Below are positions 34,178-41,299 of a stretch of 64,000 nt of DNA, piece by piece. The notes beneath the pieces are model-generated. The model saw only the letters and a program-made list of their open reading frames with translations. It did not search any database and was not told where the DNA came from. The DNA comes from Fibrobacter sp. (GTDB lineage Bacteria; Fibrobacterota; Fibrobacteria; Fibrobacterales; Fibrobacteraceae): the NCBI GenBank assembly GCA_024399015.1, contig JAKSIC010000001.1, positions 248,001 through 312,000 of the forward strand, given 5' to 3'. A program made the position numbers and the translations under genes. Position 1 is the first letter of the stretch. Each line of letters begins with the position of its first letter.

Positions 34178-34205
34178 CTACTACAATTATTTATATTTGT
34201 AGTAG
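34178..34205 (+). promoter_or_regulatory. Inverted repeat at the abiE promoter, probable autoregulatory operator
   Basis: CTACTACAA (34178-34186) and TTGTAGTAG (34197-34205), perfect 9-bp arms with a 10-bp spacer, ending nine bases before the abiEi start. A TATATT box that could serve as a -10 lies between the arms. Known: AbiEi proteins bind inverted repeats in their own promoter and repress it. Inferred: this is that site. Confidence 0.6.
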
Positions 34206-34214
34206 GTTTATACA

Positions 34215-34775
34215 ATGAAAAAAGAAAAGTTCTTTACAACAAACATGATCTGTGCAGAAAGTCGTGCGGAATATTACGCAACGCTCCAAAAAGTTCAGGA
34301 GGGAACTCTTGTGCGAGTGAAAAGAGGCGTATTCGCAAAACCCGACGACCTGGCCAACGTCATGGTCGATATCGAGAAAATAATTCCCGGAGGAATTCTC
34401 TGTATGTATTCGGCATGGTCCTACTACGGGCTAACAACTCAAGTTCCTCAGCAATACGACGTCGCTATCAAAAGGGGTCGGAAAGTGACGCTCCCGCAAT
34501 ACCCCTCATTTTCCGTCCACAATCTAACAGATTCCGTCCTTGACACAGGTGTAACATGCGCGATAATTTCTGGGTACGAGGTGAAAATTTTCGACATAGA
34601 AAAATCTGTCTGCGACGCCGTCAAGTTTAGGAATAAAATCGGATTGGATGTTTGCACCGAAATCGTAAAGAACTACCTAAAGCGCAAAGACCGCAACATT
34701 TCCAAGCTTATGAATTACGCCAAAACACTACGCGTAAGCAAAATTCTGGAAATGTATATAACCATGAGGACATAG
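34215..34775 (+). CDS. abiEi: AbiEi-family antitoxin / transcriptional repressor
   Basis: 186 residues. An N-terminal winged-helix part (TNMICAESRAEYYATLQKVQEG, LVRVKRGVFAKPDDL) is followed by the AbiEi C-terminal domain (GILCMYSAWSYYGLTTQVPQ, VKIFDIEKSVCDAVKFRNKIG). This is the layout of the antitoxin of the type IV AbiE system, in which AbiEi counteracts the nucleotidyltransferase AbiEii without direct binding and represses the operon. It overlaps the toxin gene by one base (TAGTG). A 9-bp perfect inverted repeat precedes it. It is the first gene of cargo 4, behind acd copy 4. Confidence 0.85.
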   Translation: MKKEKFFTTNMICAESRAEYYATLQKVQEGTLVRVKRGVFAKPDDLANVMVDIEKIIPGGILCMYSAWSYYGLTTQVPQQYDVAIKRGRKVTLPQYPSFSVHNLTDSVLDTGVTCAIISGYEVKIFDIEKSVCDAVKFRNKIGLDVCTEIVKNYLKRKDRNISKLMNYAKTLRVSKILEMYITMRT

Positions 34776-35620
34776 TGAATACGAAGAATCTGGGACATTC
34801 CATTCGTGAGAAATTGCTCAACATCGCAAAATCGCAAAACACAGATTACCAGGTCATCTTGATTCGGTATTTCCATGAACGTTTCCTATTCAGGCTCTCC
34901 CAAAGCAAATATCGTGAACTTTTCTGCTTAAAGGGAGGCGCGTTACTTTACGCATACGAAAAGTTCTTGGCAAGGCCCACCATGGATGTAGATTTTCGCG
35001 CAGATAAAATCAATAACGACGTAAACATTATTTGCGAGGCTGTGGCAGAAATTTGCAAAATAGCCTGCCCGGAAGACGGCGTTGTTTTTGACGACAGGAA
35101 TATAACCAGCGAAATCATCACAGAATTCAAGGATTATCACGGAGTCAGAATTCATCTAAACGCGAAGCTGCAATCGATCAGTCAAAACATCTCTATGGAT
35201 TTTGGATTCGGCGACGAAATATATCCGTCACCCAATGTGATTAGTTATCCTAATCTTTTGGAAGATATGCCCTGCGCGAAAATCAGCACATACCCCCTTG
35301 AATCTGTAATTGCTGAAAAATTCCAATGCATAGTCGACCTTGCTGGTAGAAATACACGAATGAAGGACTATTTTGACATTTACAGGATTTTGAAGAACCA
35401 TCCCGTAAATGAAAGTTCTCTTTCAGAAGCCATTCGTCGGACCTTTGAAAATCGCGGAACAATTCGCAATCCCGAGAACGAAGTGTTCCAAGAAGATTTC
35501 GCAACCAACCCAACATTAAACAAACTATGGACTTCATTTCTCCGAAAAATCAAGTGGAAAGAAGATTTGCCATTTTTCGAAGTTTGGTCGATGATTCGAC
35601 AGAAGCTAATAGACATTTAG
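34775..35620 (+). CDS. abiEii: AbiEii-family nucleotidyltransferase toxin
   Basis: About 281 residues from the GTG at 34775, whose G is the last base of the abiEi stop codon; this overlap and the intact domain decide the start. Nucleotidyltransferase motif KGGALL (residues 53-58) with the metal-binding aspartates D71 and D73 in TMDVDFR, then the conserved YPLESVIAEKFQCIVDL and RMKDYFDIYRI blocks of PF08843. Known: relatives transfer nucleotides to tRNA acceptor ends and stop growth, giving phage abortive infection. A terminator follows at 35701. Confidence 0.87.
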   Translation: MNTKNLGHSIREKLLNIAKSQNTDYQVILIRYFHERFLFRLSQSKYRELFCLKGGALLYAYEKFLARPTMDVDFRADKINNDVNIICEAVAEICKIACPEDGVVFDDRNITSEIITEFKDYHGVRIHLNAKLQSISQNISMDFGFGDEIYPSPNVISYPNLLEDMPCAKISTYPLESVIAEKFQCIVDLAGRNTRMKDYFDIYRILKNHPVNESSLSEAIRRTFENRGTIRNPENEVFQEDFATNPTLNKLWTSFLRKIKWKEDLPFFEVWSMIRQKLIDI

Positions 35621-35700
35621 TTAAGGTTTTGTTAGACTCGCTCGTTATATAGAATGCTATAAGGCCAGCGAGATATTGGTGGCGTAAGGGAAGAATGAGA

Positions 35701-35735
35701 AAAGGCCTCGGCGGGAATGCCGGGGTCTTTTTTTT
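35701..35735 (+). terminator. Rho-independent terminator after abiEii
   Basis: GGCCTCGGC-gggaat-GCCGGGGTC with an eight-T run. It resembles the acd-copy terminators, and lies between convergent genes. Confidence 0.75.
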
Positions 35736-35779
35736 GAATACCGTATTTTTAGAAAAAAAGATCAACTGCAATGGGAATA

Positions 35780-36961
35780 TCACTTTCCAGAAGTATCATC
35801 TCTTATACAGCGAACCGAAGCCGCTTGTGAATTTTCAGTAAACGAATAATTGACATAGTATACGGTAGATGATTGAGATTGATCTTTTGCCGAAAAGCTT
35901 ATTGTTTGCGTGCCAGTCCGTGTTTGACGATATGTCGTCCAAAAAACAGCACTACTTCCGTGGTAAGAAAACGGACCTCCAGATACAGAACTATAACTAT
36001 TGAAGGAATATTTAAATCCCGCGGGTTTAACATTAAACCCATATTCGTCAGTTCCATTACCATTTTCATCCCAACCTGTTTTTGACTTCAAAGCAATCCC
36101 GCCATTTGTCCATTTTTCATTAGCACCAACATCACCACCTGCTGCCAAAATAAGGGTTGTCCATTCATCTCTTGTCGGAATTTTCCACCCCTCTGGGCAA
36201 ATTCCACGAACATTAGCAGTATCCTTCCCACTTACAACACATTTGGCTACACCAGTTCCACAACCTTCTGTTGTTTTACTGTATATTCCAGCACTATCAA
36301 TAGCAGCGGAATAAGTGTATAGGTGACCTAATGTCTTACAACTATCAGCGATGTAGTCATAACAAAAACTTTGAGCCGAACCATAATCATAATCCAGCTT
36401 TAGGTTTTCTGCCATCCATGTTTGGTTTCCGATGGTAACTGTTTTATATACCTGGTTATCTCTCAAATCCTTTAATGTATTACTTGATTCATCATAAATA
36501 CTTCCACCAGATATGTTGACAACCTTTGAAAACACGGTTGATTGAGGAATACAATCGTAATTTTTTGTTTGGTAATAGCAATATGGGGAATCAGAAGAAC
36601 TACTCTTTGGAGAGGAAGAACTACTCCTTACAGAAGAAGAGCTTTTTGCTCCTTGATAAAAAACACTAGAAGAAGATTGTGAATTAGATAAAACCCAGTT
36701 ATTATTACGGCAAACGTAAGACTTCCCCTGAGCATCGATCATTGTACTTCCTGCAGAACAATTTTGTTGATTATTTTGCACCGGTACGAGCTGATCATTT
36801 TGACAGACGTAATCTACACCATTAAGAGTTGTTTTTGCATTTTCAACGCAAACTGTATTTCCTGATTGCGGAGCAGTAACATTGGAATTTTCATTCCCAC
36901 TACAAGCGGAAAAGATAGGAAGAATGCTTAATCCTAAAAAGCAAATGTATGTCATTTTCAT
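35780..36961 (-). CDS. FISUMP-domain lipoprotein with serine-rich linker
   Basis: 393 residues from the ATG at 36961, which has AAGGAAG just upstream. Lipoprotein signal with lipobox FSAC, two short repeats with spaced cysteines (TTLNGVDYVCQNDQLVPV and DAQGKSYVCRNNNWVL), a serine-rich linker (about residues 95-125), then a FISUMP domain (GNQTWMAENLKLDY, GHLYTYSAAID, CPEGWKIPTRDEWTTL, FWTTYRQT, VRCIRD). It is probably surface-anchored. It lies 29 bp after the ion-channel gene on the same strand and could be the last gene of the BRCT / nuclease / channel operon. Confidence 0.82.
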   Translation of the reverse strand: MKMTYICFLGLSILPIFSACSGNENSNVTAPQSGNTVCVENAKTTLNGVDYVCQNDQLVPVQNNQQNCSAGSTMIDAQGKSYVCRNNNWVLSNSQSSSSVFYQGAKSSSSVRSSSSSPKSSSSDSPYCYYQTKNYDCIPQSTVFSKVVNISGGSIYDESSNTLKDLRDNQVYKTVTIGNQTWMAENLKLDYDYGSAQSFCYDYIADSCKTLGHLYTYSAAIDSAGIYSKTTEGCGTGVAKCVVSGKDTANVRGICPEGWKIPTRDEWTTLILAAGGDVGANEKWTNGGIALKSKTGWDENGNGTDEYGFNVKPAGFKYSFNSYSSVSGGPFSYHGSSAVFWTTYRQTRTGTQTISFSAKDQSQSSTVYYVNYSFTENSQAASVRCIRDDTSGK

Positions 36962-36990
36962 ATCGACTTCCTTTTTTTAAAGAACAACCT

Positions 36991-37761
36991 TTAACGAAGA
37001 GATTTTTTTAACAAATCAAGATGTTTTTGAATTTCTCCAACCTCAGCCACTATTGTTGTGGGAGAGGATTCAGTCTTTGACTCATACGATTCACTGACAA
37101 AGTTCACAACAATGCCGACAACAATATTGAGCATAATAAGCGCCGAAATGATGATGAAACTAATTAAATAAATCCATGCATAGGGATGCGCAACCATCAA
37201 CCCTCGCAATAAGTCGCCCCAGCCTTCAAAAGTTGTTGTAATTACAAGCGTCAACATAGCAGTCCCTATATCCGCAAATGGCTGAATTTCCTCATAAACA
37301 ACATCCGAATACAAGTTTACTCCAATAACGGAATAGATATACAGAGTCACAAGCATCAGTAACCCCGCATAGCCAAGGCTTGGAATACTCTTGAATATCG
37401 CATTCACGATGACTTGCATCGTTTTTACAGAACTCACTAAACGCATCGCTCGAAATTGTTTCAACAAGCGAACTACTCGAAGACTTGAGACACAACCTGT
37501 AACAGGAATAAACGATACAGCAACAACCAAGACGTCAAACCAGTTCCATGCAGACAAGAAAAAACGTCCCCGACCAGCAACAATTCTCATGATAATTTCT
37601 ATAGCAAAGACTCCTAAACACACGGAGTCAATCACATCAAGAATTTTTCCACAAGAATTCATAACGGAAGGAACTGTTTCCAGTCCAAGAACAACGGCAT
37701 TGGTTGTAATGAAAATCATTACAACCAATTGAAACCACTTGCTTTCAACTACACGACTCAT
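36991..37761 (-). CDS. Voltage-gated cation channel (NaChBac/CavMr type)
   Basis: 256 residues with six transmembrane helices, the size of single-repeat bacterial voltage-gated channels that act as tetramers. S4 carries R95, R98, K101, R104 and R107 at three-residue spacing. The pore loop has TTFEGWGD (residues 176-183), with glycine after the filter glutamate E179. Nav channels of this class usually have TLESW; native prokaryotic calcium channels are reported to have glycine at this position. A short C-terminal helix (EVGEIQKHLDLLKKSL) suits tetramer coiled-coil formation. It overlaps the PD-(D/E)XK gene by 4 bp (ATGA), so it is translationally coupled to it. Confidence 0.88.
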   Translation of the reverse strand: MSRVVESKWFQLVVMIFITTNAVVLGLETVPSVMNSCGKILDVIDSVCLGVFAIEIIMRIVAGRGRFFLSAWNWFDVLVVAVSFIPVTGCVSSLRVVRLLKQFRAMRLVSSVKTMQVIVNAIFKSIPSLGYAGLLMLVTLYIYSVIGVNLYSDVVYEEIQPFADIGTAMLTLVITTTFEGWGDLLRGLMVAHPYAWIYLISFIIISALIMLNIVVGIVVNFVSESYESKTESSPTTIVAEVGEIQKHLDLLKKSLR

Positions 37762-38894
37762 ACAGAATCCGGGGAAACAGGAGATTCCTTTGATTCTTTA
37801 CGCGGACCTGCGGCAGAAATTGCAGCTTCTTGACGAATACGATCCTTCAAGCCAAGGACATCTCTAGTAGACGTCATGGGAATTAAGTCCCCCATTGTTG
37901 AAGCCCCTGTTTTAGCAAAAGCTACGCCAAGGAATTTGTACTTATTGTCCTCAATTTTACCACACACCCAAATAATCGGCTGACCAGAATTTTGTCCATT
38001 AAAACAAATCTTAGCTCCGACACCACTGGAAAAATCACATAGTTTGATATCCATATCTCCATATTGATCAGCAAGAAGACCCAAAACCATGCTATACACT
38101 TCACGTTCTTCATCTTCAACCTTATTAACGTACTTGGCCATTTCAGCCTTGACCTCAGCACGATATCTTTCCTTTTCAGCTTCAATTATATTACGGAGAG
38201 CATTATCAAAGAACGGTTTGTATTGTTCAATTTTAGACTGCGTTACCATGCTGCATGTAGGTTCAACCTTTTTAATGATATGCTTAATTTCATCATCACT
38301 CAAAGTTTTTCGTTCTTCAATAATTGCTTCAGTAATCAATTTAAGGCGAAGTTTTTCTTCTGCCTCTTGCTTAGCCTTGGCATGTTCACTACGGATAATA
38401 TCCAAAGATGCGCCAGGTTTTCTGAAGAGATTCAATACGAATTTCTTTTCTTCTTCACTTATGGAATCAAGATCAAAAGTTCTAAAGGGAGCCGATTCCA
38501 TGACATGATTTTCACCAGCTAAGAAAAGAGCCCATTTCTTACCATTTGTCAAAATACCAACATCGGCAAGTAAATTCTGGACATATGAAGCCAATTCATC
38601 AATATGCTTCTTATTTTCAACAGACTCGGTATAAGCCTTGGCTTCAATAACACAGCTATAGTTATTCGTCTTCAGTAAATAATCACAACGTGGCGGAACC
38701 CCCTTACTTCCAATTACAGGGAGGTTCACCTGCTTCTTATAACAATCTACACCTGGACCATAATCATAGCCCCACACACTTTGAAGCATTTTGTCAATAA
38801 TGTAGTTTTCAACGTCTTCTTCATTATTCAGTTCAACCGCACCTGCAATGGTAAGGCTCTTATAACGTTCAATGAGTGCATTAAAATTTTTCAT
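37758..38894 (-). CDS. PD-(D/E)XK nuclease-like protein (restriction-enzyme R N-terminal type)
   Basis: 378 residues from the ATG at 38894, with AAGGAG upstream. The N-terminus reads EEDVENYIIDKMLQSVWGY, then RCDYLL...YSCVIEAKA, giving D71, E84 and K86 in the D-X12-EXK pattern of type I restriction HsdR-N/PD-(D/E)XK domains. A charged helical middle (about residues 170-265) looks like a coiled coil. The C-terminal 110 residues are a separate domain (AKICFNGQNSGQPIIWVCGKIE). No helicase domain is attached, so it is not a type I R subunit. It sits between the BRCT gene and the ion channel, and is coupled to the latter. Confidence 0.75.
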   Translation of the reverse strand: MKNFNALIERYKSLTIAGAVELNNEEDVENYIIDKMLQSVWGYDYGPGVDCYKKQVNLPVIGSKGVPPRCDYLLKTNNYSCVIEAKAYTESVENKKHIDELASYVQNLLADVGILTNGKKWALFLAGENHVMESAPFRTFDLDSISEEEKKFVLNLFRKPGASLDIIRSEHAKAKQEAEEKLRLKLITEAIIEERKTLSDDEIKHIIKKVEPTCSMVTQSKIEQYKPFFDNALRNIIEAEKERYRAEVKAEMAKYVNKVEDEEREVYSMVLGLLADQYGDMDIKLCDFSSGVGAKICFNGQNSGQPIIWVCGKIEDNKYKFLGVAFAKTGASTMGDLIPMTSTRDVLGLKDRIRQEAAISAAGPRKESKESPVSPDSV

Positions 38895-38913
38895 TTTTTA
38901 CTCCTTCTGAAAA

Positions 38914-39816
38914 TTACTGTGAGATATATTCATTCCAAACTTGTTCACTAGTGATAAGAATTGGAAAGCCTTTCTTTTGAAGATTCATCGCTTTCTCAAT
39001 CTTTCGTCCTGAAGACTCATGAATCCAATCTCTGCTGACCAAAGTTCCAACTATCACGCAATCCGTTGAATTAGTGACACTATTTTGAGGAATCGCGCCT
39101 ATCTTTGCAGCCTCAGCCTCAATCTGCTTGCGACTTCCCGAAATGAACTTGCCTGTAAAGCAAACATTTTTGCCTTCCAAGCACTCTGGAATAGGTTCAT
39201 TGAACAAAGACGTAGCACCGCCAACAGCGTCACCATCTTCCGTGAAATGAGTCCCCACAATATCACTAACAAGATCATTCAGTTCTCTAAGTTCGTTTTC
39301 ATCAACAATCTGGTCGCTTAAAATCATGTTGATTCTATCATACACAATGTTGAAGGGAAAGACTTTTTGAACAGTTAACGGGACGTTTGACACATATTGT
39401 TTGAGTTTGTCAAATTCAGTCTCATTTATCACACCATCGGCTGTTATTCCTTTCAAAAAACCAACAAATTGATTGACCTCTGCATCCTTTTCAAAAACTT
39501 TTTCTGAAAATTCAATGCAATCATCTAGGAGATTTTTCAAATCTTCACGTTCATCACTTGAAATTACGCCATCCTCCAACGCAGCCTTTACCGCATCATA
39601 AATATCAAGGATGTCTCCTTTCATCTCTTTTTGTTGTTCAAGCCATACTTGAAGAAACAATATTTCAGTATCGTTCAATTGCTGATCTGCAGTTATCCCA
39701 TTCAAAATACCATAAAGAGTCGCCGCAGCTTTATTCCTGTTACGAACTTTATTAAAACCACCGTTCAGCGGCTGGCCATCGGCATCAAGTTCTATTTTCT
39801 TTTCCTTGTCTTCCAT
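38914..39816 (-). CDS. BRCT-domain protein with TerB-like acidic repeats
   Basis: 300 residues. Residues 30-190 hold four copies of an acidic helix-turn motif (GITADQQLNDTE at 40-51, LEDGVISSDER at 80-90, GITADGVINETE at 123-134, LSDQIVDENE at 166-175), the pattern seen in TerB-like or EF-hand-like metal-binding repeats. A C-terminal BRCT domain spans about 212-298 (LEGKNVCFTGKF, EAAKIGAIPQNSVTNSTDCVIVG), similar to the DNA-ligase/DinG-exonuclease type BRCT. It is 19 bp upstream of the PD-(D/E)XK gene. A sensor role for DNA ends or ions is possible but unproven. Confidence 0.78.
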   Translation of the reverse strand: MEDKEKKIELDADGQPLNGGFNKVRNRNKAAATLYGILNGITADQQLNDTEILFLQVWLEQQKEMKGDILDIYDAVKAALEDGVISSDEREDLKNLLDDCIEFSEKVFEKDAEVNQFVGFLKGITADGVINETEFDKLKQYVSNVPLTVQKVFPFNIVYDRINMILSDQIVDENELRELNDLVSDIVGTHFTEDGDAVGGATSLFNEPIPECLEGKNVCFTGKFISGSRKQIEAEAAKIGAIPQNSVTNSTDCVIVGTLVSRDWIHESSGRKIEKAMNLQKKGFPILITSEQVWNEYISQ

Positions 39817-39894
39817 AAATCATTTTCCAAATGGTTTTAGAACAAGATTCTTCTGCAGAAAGACTAGAGAACTTTACCCTGCACATATTGCCAA

Positions 39895-39980
39895 ATAAAA
39901 AAAAGCGTGGGTGCGTAAGTGCAATCTCACCTGAGGCTCGGCAAAGCCCATCACGAAATAAACACAAACGACCCACGCCC
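39895..39980 (-). ncRNA. Structured RNA with terminator-like outer stem, copy 2
   Basis: Read on the minus strand: GGGCGTGGGT...ACCCACGC with an eight-T run after it; the arms are at 39971-39978 and 39905-39912. Inside are GTTTGTGTTTATT, a GGGCTTTGCC hairpin, GAGCCTCA and TTGCACTTA, in the same order as copy 1 (22241-22326). Arm bases differ between the copies while pairing is kept. It ends about 80 bp before the BRCT gene start, so it could be an independent small RNA or an attenuating leader of that operon. Confidence 0.55.
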
Positions 39981-40189
39981 ATTTCTGGACGTGAGCGTCT
40001 GCTACTCATTCAATCGTGATATGAAATTTTGCCGATTTCAGGTGATGAACAAGAGCAAAGCTCAATATGTCAAAAACGCATTAAATCCTTATAGCGACCT
40101 CTTTTTACATTCTTTAATAATATAATTCATTTAAATGACATTAAAGTGCCAATTATTAGAAAGAATGCGACAACACACCTTCATTTGCA

Positions 40190-40354
40190 TTTGGGCGGGT
40201 GGGTTGGGAAAGCAGGGCGTTGCGGGGCGGCGACTGAGCCCCGCAGAGGGGGTAGCGGAAGACCCGGCCGGGTGGGTTTCGGAACTTTATTCCCGAAGGG
40301 AATGATTATAAGGGCGGGGCCGGGGCTGCAGCGAGGGGGAGACCTCCCCCACCA
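40190..40354 (+). repeat. Boundary element L5
   Basis: CATTTGGGCGGGTGGG, GCGTTGCGGGGC-ggcgactga-GCCCCGC (stem 40222-40228 with 40238-40244), AGAGGGGGTAGCGGAAGACCCGGCCGGGT, TTCGGAACTTTATTCCCGAAGGGAATGATT, GGGCGGGGCCGGGGCTGCAGCGAGG and GGGGGAgacctCCCCC, then the acd fragment. It shares the CATTTGGGCGGGTGGG opening with L2 and the interior with L4. The 200 bp to its left show no gene. Confidence 0.82.
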
Positions 40355-41146
40355 CCTGCGAACTGGTTTACAAGAACGCCAAGGCAGAACTCTGCGGCCG
40401 CCGCAAGTTCGGATTTTATAGATCCCGGCGTCTATGAAATGCTTTCCAACATGAAGGCTCGCGTTGATGCTGGCCGCGCCCTCCTTTACCAGACAGCTCG
40501 CTACGTCGACATCTACAAGTCTCTTGAAGATATCGAACGCACCCGCAAGCTTACTGACGAAGAAAAGGCTGAACTGAAGCTGTACAACAAGTTGGCATCT
40601 GCCGGCACTCCGCTCACCAAGGGCATGAACGCCGAATACTCCAACATCAACAGCTACGACAGCATCCAGGTTCACGGCGGTTCCGGCTACATGCTGGAAT
40701 ACGCTTGCCAGCGCCTCTACCGCGACGCTCGTATTACCTCCATCTACGAAGGTACTACCCAGCTCCAGGTTGTTGCCGCCCTTCCGCACATCACCACCGG
40801 CACCTACACTTCCATGCTCGACGAACTGGAAGCAGCCGCTGTTGCACCGGAATTCGAAAGCCTCAAGGCCCGCGCAAAGGCTATGGACGACAAGTTCAAG
40901 GCAGCCATCGACTACGTCAAGGCCGCTGAAAACAACGAGTTCCTGGACCTCTGCAGCCGCCGCCTGTACGAAATGGCCGGTAACTGCGTCATGGCTCAGC
41001 TCCTCATCCGCGACGCTTCTGCAAACGCAGAACTGTTCGGCAAGAGCGCCAAGGTTTACCTGAACCTTGCTGAAGCAGAAGTGATGAAGCACTCCAACTT
41101 CATCATGGGCATGACTGCAGAACAGATCGCTGATTACAAGGCTTAA
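40355..41146 (+). pseudogene. acd fragment, copy 5 (5'-truncated, internal deletion)
   Basis: Starts at the codons of CELVYKNAKAELCGRRKFG, carries the same internal deletion of about 145 bp and the same ATTTTATAGATCC filler as copy 3, and resumes at GVYEMLSNMKARVDAGR (one changed codon, L to V, and different silent bases around it). The tail is [15 protein letters not shown] as in copy 2. Truncation and frameshift rule out an active enzyme. It is the last acd piece; beyond its terminator the region returns to housekeeping genes. Confidence 0.9.
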
Positions 41147-41165
41147 TTAGTTGTTCTAAAATTTA

Positions 41166-41199
41166 AAAGACCTCGGCAGAAAATGCCGGGGTCTTTTTT
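41166..41199 (+). terminator. Rho-independent terminator after acd copy 5
   Basis: AAAAGACC-CGGCA-gaaaa-TGCCG-GGTCTTTTTT. Almost the same as the hairpin after acd copy 2, and possibly the original terminator of the etf-acd operon. Confidence 0.8.
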
Positions 41200-41299
41200 A
41201 TTAGCAAAAATTCCATTCAAAGAAAAAATTCTTCGGAGGAGTTTTCAATATTGAGTTTCGCGACGCAAATCGTAAGCGGCAACGTTTGTCGCAGGTAGC

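Noticed and set aside
37758-38894. Complete type I restriction system
   Set aside because: There is no helicase domain, HsdM or HsdS; only a nuclease-like N-terminal domain type is present.
22633-40354. Integron cassette array with attC sites
   Set aside because: Cassette-like layout, but the boundary elements lack the RYYYAAC/GTTRRRY core pairs, no integron integrase is present, and the duplicated acd arms are not an integron feature.
22633-40354. Insertion sequence, group II intron or retron
   Set aside because: No transposase, reverse transcriptase or maturase gene in the window, no target-site duplication of normal size, and no intron domain V seen.
40146-40421. Short Gly/Arg-rich open frames across the boundary elements
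   Set aside because: The frames differ between the four copies, while hairpin pairing is conserved, so the elements are not coding.
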